Of a DNA stretch of 64,000 bases, positions 1 to 7,291 are shown piece after piece. The notes beneath the pieces are model-generated. The model did no database searches and was not told the DNA's origin. It worked only from the letters and a program-made list of their open reading frames with translations. Position 1 is the stretch's first letter; each line of letters starts with the position of its first letter. The position numbers and the translations under genes are program-made. Location of the stretch: assembly GCA_020630065.1 (NCBI GenBank), contig JAHDCC010000002.1, positions 140,092-204,091 on the forward strand, written 5' to 3'. The stretch is from Acidimicrobiales bacterium. Lineage in GTDB: Bacteria; Actinomycetota; Acidimicrobiia; Acidimicrobiales; SZUA-35.

Positions 1-1
1 A

Positions 2-301
2 GCTCACCGGCTAGATTTTGAACCGCCTGATCGGGCTGCGTTTCCATGTCTCGAATTGGCGTTCGAGGCAGGTCGGTTAGGGAATTGCGCCCCTGCCTGG
101 TTGAGTGCCGCTAATGAAGTAGCCGTTGAAGCGTTTTTGGATGAGAGAATTCGCTGGTCTGAAATACCCCAGGTCATCGAGATGGTTATGATGTCGTATG
201 AAGGTTCCCGAGCTGACACACTAGAAGAAGTCCTAGCGGGTGATGCTCAGGCACGTCGCCTGGCCGAATCGGTTATTCGGGAGAAAGTAACTACGTGTTA
301 A
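2..301 (+). CDS. dxr: 1-deoxy-D-xylulose 5-phosphate reductoisomerase, C-terminal part
   Basis: This is the last roughly 100 codons of a gene whose start lies before the window. The frame is open from base 2 and reads LDFEPPD, then CLELAFEAG and an AANEVAVEAFL segment, which is characteristic of the helical C-terminal domain of DXR. DXR converts 1-deoxy-D-xylulose 5-phosphate to methylerythritol 4-phosphate with NADPH and is the first committed step of the MEP isoprenoid pathway. The stop codon (299-301) overlaps the GTG start of the next gene by 7 bp, so the two are translationally linked. ispG, a later enzyme of the same pathway, lies two genes downstream. The catalytic and NADPH-binding parts are outside the window. 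Confidence 0.92.
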   Translation, partial: AHRLDFEPPDRAAFPCLELAFEAGRLGNCAPAWLSAANEVAVEAFLDERIRWSEIPQVIEMVMMSYEGSRADTLEEVLAGDAQARRLAESVIREKVTTC

Positions 302-1569
302 ATAACGAACGTATTCCAGAGCAACGAGAAGCGCCGCCCTTAATGGGGGAACCGCGTGAACGGGACCCTGATCAACCGGCGCATCCCCTTGTCACCTTGC
401 TTGGTTTGGCCGCCATCGTTGGCCTGTTCGCTTGGTTGTGGGTTGGTGCCGGTTTTGCGTACTTCACCATCGTGGTCGGATTGGTGGTGATGATTACGTT
501 GCACGAGCTGGGTCACTATTTGACCGCCCGTTGGAGCGGAATGAAAGTTACCCAGTTCTTTCTGTTTTTTGGTCCTCGGATTGCGTCGTTTCATCGTAAA
601 GGGATCGAGTACGGTATCAGGCTGGTTCCAGCTGGCGCGTTCGTCCGCATCGTTGGTATGACCAACCTCGACGAGTGTGCCCCTGAAGATGAACCGTACG
701 CCTACAAGAACTCGACATATCCCCGCAAAATGTGGGTTATCACCGCCGGTTCGATGATGCATTTCATACAGGCGATTATTTTGTTTACCGTCCTAGCCGT
801 TGTCGTCGGTAGTCCTGACCGTACCTCGGCGTGGAATATCGAATCGTTGGCTGAGCTCGACAACGGAGACCTAGCTCCTTCGGCAGTGGCCGGGTTGGAG
901 CCCGGTGATTCGATTGTTCGGGTCGATGACCAGCAGACGGTATTGTACGAAGATCTGACCGATTACGTGTCGGAGAGGCCTGGGGAGAATGTCACCGTTG
1001 TTGTTGACCGTGGTGGGGAAGAGCTCACGTTCGATGTTGAACTTGCCGAACGAACGCGTCAAGGTAACCAGGTCGGTTTTCTAGGTATCCAACCCGAGTT
1101 CTCAGTGGTGGACCGTAACGCTCTAAACGGTCCTAAGGCGTTCGTCGACGTATCATGGTTGTCGTTGCAGGGTGTGGCTCAGCTGCCGGTCAGCATCGTA
1201 AAGTCGGTTCCTCTGCTGTTTGATGGGCCCGAGGAAGTTTCGGTAACGTCGAGCGAAGCGTCGGAACGTCCTGTCTCGTTGGTTGGCGTTGTGCGGTTTG
1301 GTGGTAGCGAAGGTTCCACTTGGGCTACCCAGTTAGGCCTGCTGGCGTTTATAAACGTCTTTGTTGGATGGTTTAACCTCATTCCACTACTGCCGTTTGA
1401 TGGAGGTCACGCCGCTATCGCCACCTACGAGCGCATCCGGTCCCGTAAGGGGCGTAGGTACCAGGCCGATGTCGGCAAGGCAGTGCCCATCTTCTACGGA
1501 ACGGTGCTTTTCTTAGCCGTGATGTTCTTTTCAACTATATGGCTTGACATTGTGCGACCCATCAGCTGA
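295..1569 (+). CDS. rseP: RIP metalloprotease RseP-like (site-2 protease, M50)
   Basis: A membrane-embedded zinc protease of the site-2 family, which cleaves transmembrane anti-sigma factors or signal-peptide remnants within the membrane. The protein has 424 residues. A first membrane helix lies near residues 33-66 and runs into the HELGH zinc motif at 70-74. A PDZ-like region follows at about 190-270, and the second metal-site motif, NLIPLLPFDGGH, is at about 361-372 just before the last membrane helix. The conserved GPxxN motif is altered to AGSMMHF (about 151-157). The N-terminal 30 residues are hydrophilic and Pro/Glu/Arg-rich, which is longer than in many homologues. The GTG start at 295 overlaps dxr. 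The dxr-rseP-ispG order is common in actinobacteria. Confidence 0.93.
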   Translation: MLNNERIPEQREAPPLMGEPRERDPDQPAHPLVTLLGLAAIVGLFAWLWVGAGFAYFTIVVGLVVMITLHELGHYLTARWSGMKVTQFFLFFGPRIASFHRKGIEYGIRLVPAGAFVRIVGMTNLDECAPEDEPYAYKNSTYPRKMWVITAGSMMHFIQAIILFTVLAVVVGSPDRTSAWNIESLAELDNGDLAPSAVAGLEPGDSIVRVDDQQTVLYEDLTDYVSERPGENVTVVVDRGGEELTFDVELAERTRQGNQVGFLGIQPEFSVVDRNALNGPKAFVDVSWLSLQGVAQLPVSIVKSVPLLFDGPEEVSVTSSEASERPVSLVGVVRFGGSEGSTWATQLGLLAFINVFVGWFNLIPLLPFDGGHAAIATYERIRSRKGRRYQADVGKAVPIFYGTVLFLAVMFFSTIWLDIVRPIS

Positions 1570-1594
1570 TGCCCACTAGGCGTAGTGTGTAGTC

Positions 1595-2833
1595 ATGGAC
1601 GCAGGAGCAGTTAGTTTTCAGCGACGTAAGACCCGACAAATCAGCGTCGGCGATGTCCCTGTTGGTGGAGATGCGCCGATAACGGTGCAGTCGATGACCA
1701 TCACCAAAACCGCTGATGTGGAAGGCACGCTTCAACAGATCTATTCTCTGGCCGCTGCTGGCGCCGACATCGTCCGATGCACCTGTAACACTACGGAGGC
1801 GGCCGAAGGTTTGGCTCGGATCGTGCCCCGTAGCCCTGTGCCGATCGTGGCTGATATCCATCACCAGTATCGGCGGGCACTTGAGGCGTTGGAGGCCGGC
1901 GTTGATTGTCTGCGGCTTAACCCAGGCAATATTCGCAAGCCAGAACACATCAAAGCGGTTGCTTCTGAAGCCAAAGACCGGAACGTGCCTATTCGTATTG
2001 GGGTCAACGGCGGGAGCCTGGATCCTGACATGTACGAGAAGTACGGGGGTAAGGTCACCCCTGAAGCTATGGTCGAGTCGGCTCAACGTGAGATAGCGTA
2101 CTTTGAAGAGGTCGACTTCGATCTGATCAAGATCTCGGTGAAGGCGTCTAATGTTCCGTTGATGATCGAGGCGTACCGACAGCTTTCTGAAGTCACGGAT
2201 CATCCGTTGCACCTTGGGGTGACCGAAGCCGGACCTCCTCCAGGGGGCATCCTGAAAGCAACAGCGGGGATAGCGACGTTGCTGGCCGAAGGTATCGGCG
2301 ACACTATTAGATATTCGTTGACGTCTGACCCAGTAGATGAAGCTCGCATGGGTCGAATGCTGCTTGAAGCTTACGGCTTGCGTGAACGTAAGAACGTCGA
2401 CTTGATTGCTTGCCCGTCGTGTGGGCGGGCAGAAATCGATGTCTATAAGGTGGCGCAAGACGCTCAAGCGGCGTTCGCCGATAAACAAATTCCACTACAG
2501 GTGGCCGTCATGGGTTGTGTCGTGAACGGTCCTGGCGAGGCTCGTGACGCCGACATCGGTATTGCGGCCGGTAACAAACGAGGTCATCTTTTTGTTCGTG
2601 GAACGAACGTTGCCGTTGTCCCCGAGGACGAGATGGTCCCAACGCTCGTAGAGTGGGCCGAGTTCATCAAATCCGAGGGTATCGAGGCTGCGATGGCTCG
2701 GGCTGAGTCGACTCGTGAAGAGGCGAGGCGGGCGGCTGAAGAAGACCGTCAGCGGAACCTGAACGAAAAGGGTGACGACGCCAACGACTCGGAACAAATG
2801 GTTGAGCTACTTCGGTCTAGCCGAGATAGCTAG
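1595..2833 (+). CDS. ispG: (E)-4-hydroxy-3-methylbut-2-enyl-diphosphate synthase (IspG/GcpE)
   Basis: An iron-sulfur enzyme that converts methylerythritol cyclodiphosphate to HMBPP, the penultimate step of the MEP pathway. The 412-residue protein has the N-terminal TIM-barrel part with ITVQSMT at about 29-35 and GADIVRCTCN at 56-65. In the C-terminal part the [4Fe-4S] ligands are visible: ACPSCGR gives Cys273 and Cys276, and MGCVVNGPGEA gives Cys308 and Glu315. This is the short two-domain bacterial form. After about residue 370 there is a charged Glu/Arg/Asn-rich tail of about 40 residues that is not part of the conserved fold. The gene lies 25 bp after rseP, in the same direction. No other MEP gene follows; the next two genes are on the opposite strand. 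Confidence 0.96.
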   Translation: MDAGAVSFQRRKTRQISVGDVPVGGDAPITVQSMTITKTADVEGTLQQIYSLAAAGADIVRCTCNTTEAAEGLARIVPRSPVPIVADIHHQYRRALEALEAGVDCLRLNPGNIRKPEHIKAVASEAKDRNVPIRIGVNGGSLDPDMYEKYGGKVTPEAMVESAQREIAYFEEVDFDLIKISVKASNVPLMIEAYRQLSEVTDHPLHLGVTEAGPPPGGILKATAGIATLLAEGIGDTIRYSLTSDPVDEARMGRMLLEAYGLRERKNVDLIACPSCGRAEIDVYKVAQDAQAAFADKQIPLQVAVMGCVVNGPGEARDADIGIAAGNKRGHLFVRGTNVAVVPEDEMVPTLVEWAEFIKSEGIEAAMARAESTREEARRAAEEDRQRNLNEKGDDANDSEQMVELLRSSRDS

Positions 2834-2859
2834 CGCGTAAACAGGTTTGCTTAAAGCGA

Positions 2860-2903
2860 CGGGCCTCCGAGGCTGCTCGCTGAATGGCAACTTCGAAGGC
2901 CCG
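2860..2903. terminator. Hairpin between convergent ispG and SDR gene
   Basis: In the 132-bp gap between two converging genes, arms at 2860-2871 and 2892-2903 can pair over 12 positions with one mismatch and one G-T pair; the loop is 20 nt. The outer seven pairs are perfect (CGGGCCT with AGGCCCG). No T-run follows on either strand, so if it terminates transcription it does so without a classic intrinsic-terminator tail. Nothing else is visible in the gap. Confidence 0.3.
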
Positions 2904-2965
2904 ACGACGCAGTGTTGGGATCTGGATAGGTTTGGGTTCCACACCAGCTGCGTGCCCGACGACGA

Positions 2966-3733
2966 CTAGTGCATGTATAGTCCGCCGTCGACGTTTAATG
3001 TTTGGCCTGTCATGAACCCGGCGGTTTCTCCGAGGAGGTAGTGGATGGCTGCGGCGATATCTGTCGGTGTCCCGATCCGGTCGACGAGAAGGTTTTCGGC
3101 CATTTCCTTCTTGCGAGCGTCGGTGAGGGTTCCGCCCATTATGTCGGTGTCGATTGGCCCGGGGGAGATGGCGTTGACTGTTATCCCATGTCCGCCAAGT
3201 TCTCGGGCGAGACTTCTCGTGAATCCGATCACTCCCGCTTTAGCGGCGGAATATGCCGTCTTGGAGTAGGTTCCGCCACCTATTTGGGCCGAAACTGATG
3301 TGATGCTCACGACCCGGCCAATCCCATTGGCTACCATAGTTTCGACCGCTCGACGGGTCGTGTAGTGAACCCCGTTGAGGTTGATGTCGATAACCCTTCG
3401 CCATTCGGTGTCGTCAACTTCGAGGTAGGGGACGGGGGAAGAAACTCCAGCGAGGTTGACCAGTCCGACGAGCTGCGGTAGTTCCGCCTCGAAGTGATCG
3501 AACGCAGCCCGTACGGCTGCCTCATCCGCCACGTTTGCACCGGCGCCCGCGGCGGCGACTCCGTGTTGGCTAGCGATGTCGCTTGCGGCTTTTTGGGCGG
3601 CGGTTTCGTCGAGGTCGAGGATGCCTATGTTCCAGCCCTGTTCAGCAAGGAAGTGGGCGGCCGAGCGCCCTATGCCTCGTTCGGATGCTGCGCCGGTTAG
3701 CACGGCAGACTTGGATTCGGGGAACGTGATCAT
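2966..3733 (-). CDS. Short-chain dehydrogenase/reductase (SDR) family protein
   Basis: A 255-residue NAD(P)-dependent oxidoreductase of the classical SDR family. It has the nucleotide-binding motif TGAASERGIG at about 13-22, an LAG motif (NNAG equivalent) near 94-96, and the catalytic Ser (SITSVSAQ, about 143-150), Tyr161 and Lys165 (YSAAK). The C-terminal ISPGPIDTDIM and QTLNVDGGLYMH segments are typical. An Asp-rich end of strand 2 (LDLDE) suggests NAD preference, which is inference. It lies 46 bp downstream of the sugar isomerase/epimerase gene on the same strand, probably in one transcript, opposite a ribose-type ABC importer. A role in oxidising a sugar, polyol or sugar acid is likely, but the substrate cannot be read from the sequence. 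Confidence 0.88.
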   Translation of the reverse strand: MITFPESKSAVLTGAASERGIGRSAAHFLAEQGWNIGILDLDETAAQKAASDIASQHGVAAAGAGANVADEAAVRAAFDHFEAELPQLVGLVNLAGVSSPVPYLEVDDTEWRRVIDINLNGVHYTTRRAVETMVANGIGRVVSITSVSAQIGGGTYSKTAYSAAKAGVIGFTRSLARELGGHGITVNAISPGPIDTDIMGGTLTDARKKEMAENLLVDRIGTPTDIAAAIHYLLGETAGFMTGQTLNVDGGLYMH

Positions 3734-3779
3734 TGTGTGCTTTCTTCAGTTTGGTGTGTGTGTTGGGCGCGCATCGAGG

Positions 3780-4745
3780 CTAAACGGCTCCTTCGAGCAG
3801 GCCACGAAGGTAGTCCTGGTTGGTGGCGCATACCCCGAGGCTGTCGCCACCGTATTGCTCCATAAGGAAGACGCCATCAAATCCGAGTTCGATGGCGTCG
3901 TTCACGACTTGTCGATAGTTGATCAGGCCGGTTTCGAGGGTCGATGGGGTAGACGTGTACCAGCTGCCGTCGGCGGCTTCGTCTCGGACATAGTTTTTCA
4001 TGTGCCAGTAGTTTGTGTATGGCAGGGTTTTGGCGTGCATTTCTCGCCAGTCTTCGATCGGCCGGTGGAGGCGTATGAGGTTGGCGATGTCGGGGTTGAG
4101 TCCGACGTTGTCGAGTCCGACTTCTTCGATTAGTTGGACAGCTGAATCGGCTGTGCCAAGGTAGGTGTCTTCGTACATCTCGAGGGCGACTGGTAGTCCA
4201 ACGTCGTTGGCGTGCGATCCGAGTTCTTTGATTCTTGATACTGCGGTGGCGCGAGTTTCTTTGTCGTCTGGGTCGGTGGGTCCTTGTGCTGTCCAGAACC
4301 AGAGGGCCTTTTCTTGGGCAGGCGTAAACGGTTGATGAAGCCCTGTGGAGAAGACGCCGATTCCCATTTCGGCGCATGCGTCGATTGATCGGTGGGCGTA
4401 GGCGAGGTTTATTTCTCCTCGTCCTGGTTGGATGACGCTTTGGCGTTGGACGTGGAGTGAGACGATTGTGACGTCGTGCTGTCGGGCGGCGTCGAGAAGT
4501 TCTTTTCGTCGTGCTGGTTCTAGGTCCGCTGGCCGGATGTGGCTGTCGGCTAGTTCGATCGCCGTGAACCCTAGGCGTGCTACCTCGGCGAAGATGTCTG
4601 CCCATTTTTCGGATGGGGCATCTTGGAGCTTTACTCCGTGTTGATCCACTCGGTCGAACCCGTGCATACATGCCGCTATTGGCCAGGTTTGAGCTGTATG
4701 TCCAGCCGTGGAAGTGCTTGTTTTCTCCATTACGTCCTCGTCCAT
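3780..4745 (-). CDS. Sugar phosphate isomerase/epimerase-like TIM-barrel protein
   Basis: A 321-residue protein of the xylose-isomerase-like TIM-barrel superfamily (AP endonuclease 2 fold). The expected metal ligands are visible in order: Glu in ALEMYED, Asp in LNPDIAN, His in YWHMKNY and Glu in FLMEQYGG. Family members interconvert ketoses and aldoses or epimerise keto-sugars; some are hydroxypyruvate isomerases or inosose dehydratases. The substrate here is unknown. The first ATG is used, but a second ATG five codons on (4730) is also possible. The gene is divergent from the ABC importer genes, with a 323-bp regulatory gap, and is followed on its own strand by an SDR dehydrogenase, which suggests a two-step conversion of the imported sugar. 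Confidence 0.85.
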   Translation of the reverse strand: MDEDVMEKTSTSTAGHTAQTWPIAACMHGFDRVDQHGVKLQDAPSEKWADIFAEVARLGFTAIELADSHIRPADLEPARRKELLDAARQHDVTIVSLHVQRQSVIQPGRGEINLAYAHRSIDACAEMGIGVFSTGLHQPFTPAQEKALWFWTAQGPTDPDDKETRATAVSRIKELGSHANDVGLPVALEMYEDTYLGTADSAVQLIEEVGLDNVGLNPDIANLIRLHRPIEDWREMHAKTLPYTNYWHMKNYVRDEAADGSWYTSTPSTLETGLINYRQVVNDAIELGFDGVFLMEQYGGDSLGVCATNQDYLRGLLEGAV

Positions 4746-4767
4746 AGATAAGTATCAATAAATATAC

Positions 4768-4803
4768 ATCATATATGAAATATGATTATCTTGCCAACGT
4801 TGG
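4768..4803 (-). promoter_or_regulatory. Promoter and palindromic operator for the isomerase-SDR genes
   Basis: Read on the minus strand, TTGGCA (4797-4792) and TATGAT (4773-4768) are separated by 18 bp, a good sigma-70-type promoter. The -35 element lies inside the perfect 10-bp palindrome CCAACGTTGG (4794-4803), so a bound regulator would block it. The same half-site recurs at 4993-5007 in front of the divergent importer. The rest of the gap from 4746 to about 4790 is very AT-rich. The promoter is inferred from sequence only. Confidence 0.5.
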
Positions 4804-4992
4804 ATGTTTGGGTGAGGGGTCCGCCTACTAGAGGCCTTTTTATGAGAATCTTCGATCATCGCCTCGTCTTGGGGGCTCGTGTTGTGAATCGAGTTGATTT
4901 TCTGCCGCTTAGCGCCGACTCGGTATCTGTCTGAAGTTCTGTGAAGGAGGCAGGTTTTTGGGGTGCTGCTTGATTTATCGGGATCAAGTTTG

Positions 4993-5051
4993 TCCAACGG
5001 CGTTGGATTTGAGCTGTGACCGGCGCTACTGTATTTCCTACAGGATATATT
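4993..5051 (+). promoter_or_regulatory. Operator-like inverted repeats and promoter before the ribose-type importer
   Basis: TCCAAC-GGC-GTTGGA at 4993-5007 is a perfect inverted repeat with the same CCAAC/GTTGG half-site as the palindrome at 4794-4803; the centres are about 200 bp apart. A second inverted repeat, CTGTA-N5-TACAG, is at 5029-5043, directly before a TATATT (5046-5051) that could be a -10 element. The start codon follows at 5069, so the leader would be very short. Which protein binds is unknown; the GntR-type gene at 9759 is the only regulator in this locus. Between 4804 and 4992 I see no gene. Confidence 0.4.
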
Positions 5052-5068
5052 AGATTTGAAAGATTAGC

Positions 5069-6040
5069 ATGACTACTGTTTCCCAACGGCGCTCTGGTGT
5101 CTCAGCTCTTCTCGGTCGCTACCAGATCGAAGCTGCGATGTTTGTTTCGCTGCTTATTCTCTGCGTAGGGCTGACGGCTCTCCAGCCGAGATTCCTAACC
5201 TCTGCAAACCTCAGCAACGTCCTCGGTCAGGTCATGGTGCTTGGCATCATCGCCATCGGGCAGACGCTAGTGATTCTCACCGGTGGTATCGACCTCAGTG
5301 TTGGAGGCATATCTGCCTTGTCGGTGATGGTCGGCGGATTAGTGATGCAGGAACACGGTACGTTTCCCGGGGTTGTTGTCATGCTGTTGACCGGCCTTCT
5401 CATCGGAACCGTCAACGGAATACTCGTGGCCTACGTAGATTTACCACCCTTCATCGTCACACTCGGCATGGTCTCCATAGCCGCATCACTGACCTTTGTG
5501 ATCTCAGATGGCCGCTCCTTGATTGGGCTACCAGAAACCTACGAATGGTTTGGATCAGGAACAGTTGGCCCAGTCAAGTTCTTTATCGTCGCCTTCCTCG
5601 TTCTCTACGTGCTCGCACATATCTTTATGACCCGGACCAAAGCTGGCAGATTTATCTACGCCATTGGGTCAAACACTGAGGCCGCACGACTATCCGGTAT
5701 CAAAGTGTCGAGATATTTGGTTATCCCATACGCCGTCACCGGTCTGCTTTGCGCATTCGCCATGATGATCGAATCATCGCGGCTTGGCGCAATCGACCCA
5801 AACACTGGTGTCGGGTTTGAGCTGACAACTATCGCTGCGGTCGTCATCGGCGGAGCCAGCCTGATGGGTGGCAAAGGCAGCATCATCGGAACTCTGATCG
5901 GAATGCTCATCATCGGCGTTCTGCAAAACGGTCTAAACATTATTGGCGTCAACGCATTCTGGCAAGGAACCGCACTCGGCGTCGTCATCATCTTGGCTGT
6001 AGTCCTCGACCGGGTAGTCCGTCGACGTCGGTCCACCTAG
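5069..6040 (+). CDS. Ribose/sugar-type ABC transporter permease (RbsC family)
   Basis: A 323-residue polytopic membrane protein of the RbsC/BPD_transp_2 family, with about 9-10 hydrophobic segments. It has the family motifs GQTLVILTGGIDLSVGG at about 61-78 and, near the C-terminus, TTIAAVVIGGASLMGGKGS, the segment that contacts the ATPase subunit. It would form the membrane channel of a CUT2-type importer with the binding protein at 6110 and the ATPase at 7292. The order permease-binding protein-ATPase is unusual, since most CUT2 operons put the binding protein or the ATPase first. ATG is preceded by GAAAG. The substrate is unknown; pentoses, hexoses or polyols are all possible. Confidence 0.92.
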   Translation: MTTVSQRRSGVSALLGRYQIEAAMFVSLLILCVGLTALQPRFLTSANLSNVLGQVMVLGIIAIGQTLVILTGGIDLSVGGISALSVMVGGLVMQEHGTFPGVVVMLLTGLLIGTVNGILVAYVDLPPFIVTLGMVSIAASLTFVISDGRSLIGLPETYEWFGSGTVGPVKFFIVAFLVLYVLAHIFMTRTKAGRFIYAIGSNTEAARLSGIKVSRYLVIPYAVTGLLCAFAMMIESSRLGAIDPNTGVGFELTTIAAVVIGGASLMGGKGSIIGTLIGMLIIGVLQNGLNIIGVNAFWQGTALGVVIILAVVLDRVVRRRRST

Positions 6041-6109
6041 ACGAAGAACGCAGCTCCGACCGTTTCGGCGGTCAAAACAAGTAAACGGTAAATACAAAGG
6101 GAGAAAACA

Positions 6110-7174
6110 ATGAAAAACCAACGAATAACCGGCCTAGCTGCCGTAGCGCTTTCGAGCGCTCTTGCTATGGCAGCTTGCAGCTCCGGTTCGACCACCAGCT
6201 CGGATACAGCGGCCGGTGGCGAAGAACCCGCTGACACATCTGTTGCCTCGGGCCCCAACGACGGCGACGGAGACAGCGCTACCGGGTGTGATGGTGCAGA
6301 AATTGCATACATCACACCCGGACTCAATGTTCCGTTCTGGCGTTCGTTGTCTGCTGGTGTAAAGCGAGAAGCCGAAGCCGCCGGAGCCACCGTCACCGAC
6401 TTCGACAGCAAAAACAGCAACAGTACCCAGTTTCAGAACGCCCAAGACGCGATCACGGCCGGTGCGTCAGCCATCATCATTTCACCAACCGATTCAGCAT
6501 CAGCGCCAGCGGTGCTTGAGCTAGCGGCTGAAGCTGAAGTGCCAGTATTTATCGCCGATATCGGAACCGATGAAGGTGAGTTCGTCTCCTTCATCAAGAC
6601 CGACAACGTAGCTGGAGCAGCCGACGCCGGTACATACCTTGTAGAGCAACTCAACGCCAAGGGAATCACCAGTGGCGAGATCGGTATGATTGGCATCTCT
6701 CAGACCCGTCAGAACGGTAAAGACCGAACCCAAGGTTTCTCCGATGTGGTCACCGAAGCCGGATTCACCATTCTTCCCCTGCTGGAATCGAACGACTACA
6801 CCCGCTCGGAAGGACTGCGATTTGGACAAGACCTGATCGTTGGCTCTCCCGAAATGGTCGGCATGTTCTCTCAGCATGACGAAGCTTCTCAAGGTGCAAT
6901 CACCGCTATCGAAGGTGCAGATGCATCCGACATCGTTCTTGTTGGATTCGACGGTAGCCCCGACACCTTCCAGTCGATCACTGACAAAAAGATGGCAGGA
7001 GCCGCAATGCAGCAACCGGTGCTTATGGGACAAGAAGCCTTCAAGGCAGCATGTACCCACTTAGGTGGAGGAACACCCGAAAAGGAAGTCATCGTCAACA
7101 CCGTCTTAGTTACCCAGGACAACGTCGACGACGTTAAAGCCGAAGTTGAAGACAAGGTCTTCGCTGAAGAGTAA
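6110..7174 (+). CDS. Sugar ABC transporter substrate-binding lipoprotein (RbsB-like)
   Basis: A 354-residue secreted binding protein. The signal peptide (residues 1-22) ends in a lipobox, AMAAC with Cys23, so the mature protein is membrane-anchored. A Ser/Thr/Gly/Asp-rich linker of about 35 residues follows, then a type I periplasmic-binding fold beginning AYITPGLNVPFW, with GASAIIISPTDSASAPA at about 119-136 and QHDEASQGAITA later in the chain. These are typical of the ribose/galactose-binding family. The ribosome-binding site AAAGGGAG is strong. It lies 69 bp after the permease gene. A 14-bp-stem hairpin immediately after its stop codon separates it from the ATPase gene. Confidence 0.92.
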   Translation: MKNQRITGLAAVALSSALAMAACSSGSTTSSDTAAGGEEPADTSVASGPNDGDGDSATGCDGAEIAYITPGLNVPFWRSLSAGVKREAEAAGATVTDFDSKNSNSTQFQNAQDAITAGASAIIISPTDSASAPAVLELAAEAEVPVFIADIGTDEGEFVSFIKTDNVAGAADAGTYLVEQLNAKGITSGEIGMIGISQTRQNGKDRTQGFSDVVTEAGFTILPLLESNDYTRSEGLRFGQDLIVGSPEMVGMFSQHDEASQGAITAIEGADASDIVLVGFDGSPDTFQSITDKKMAGAAMQQPVLMGQEAFKAACTHLGGGTPEKEVIVNTVLVTQDNVDDVKAEVEDKVFAEE

Positions 7175-7185
7175 ATACTAATGTT

Positions 7186-7217
7186 TGTTGGGGTGGTGGA
7201 GGTCCACCGCCCCAACA
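7186..7217 (+). promoter_or_regulatory. Hairpin after the RbsB-like gene
   Basis: Arms 7186-7199 and 7204-7217 pair over 14 bp (one G-T pair) with the four-base loop AGGT. It begins 11 bp after the stop codon of the binding-protein gene and lacks a T-run. Such structures often protect upstream mRNA from 3' decay or partly attenuate read-through into the next gene. Similar hairpins follow the other four binding-protein genes of this window. Confidence 0.6.
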
Positions 7218-7291
7218 GCACATGGGCAACACGTGGGCATCGGGCTGCCCCAACTGGTTGCATAACATAGAGTCTGTAAGAGGAACCCGTC

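Noticed and set aside
1562..2488. A 308-codon open frame on the minus strand opposite ispG
   Set aside because: It lies wholly opposite a certain gene and its translation has the composition of antisense shadow (Arg/His/Ser-rich, no motif).
3877..4758. A 293-codon minus-strand frame overlapping the isomerase gene in another phase
   Set aside because: The translation is almost only Arg, Pro, Thr and His, typical of a shifted frame of a real gene.
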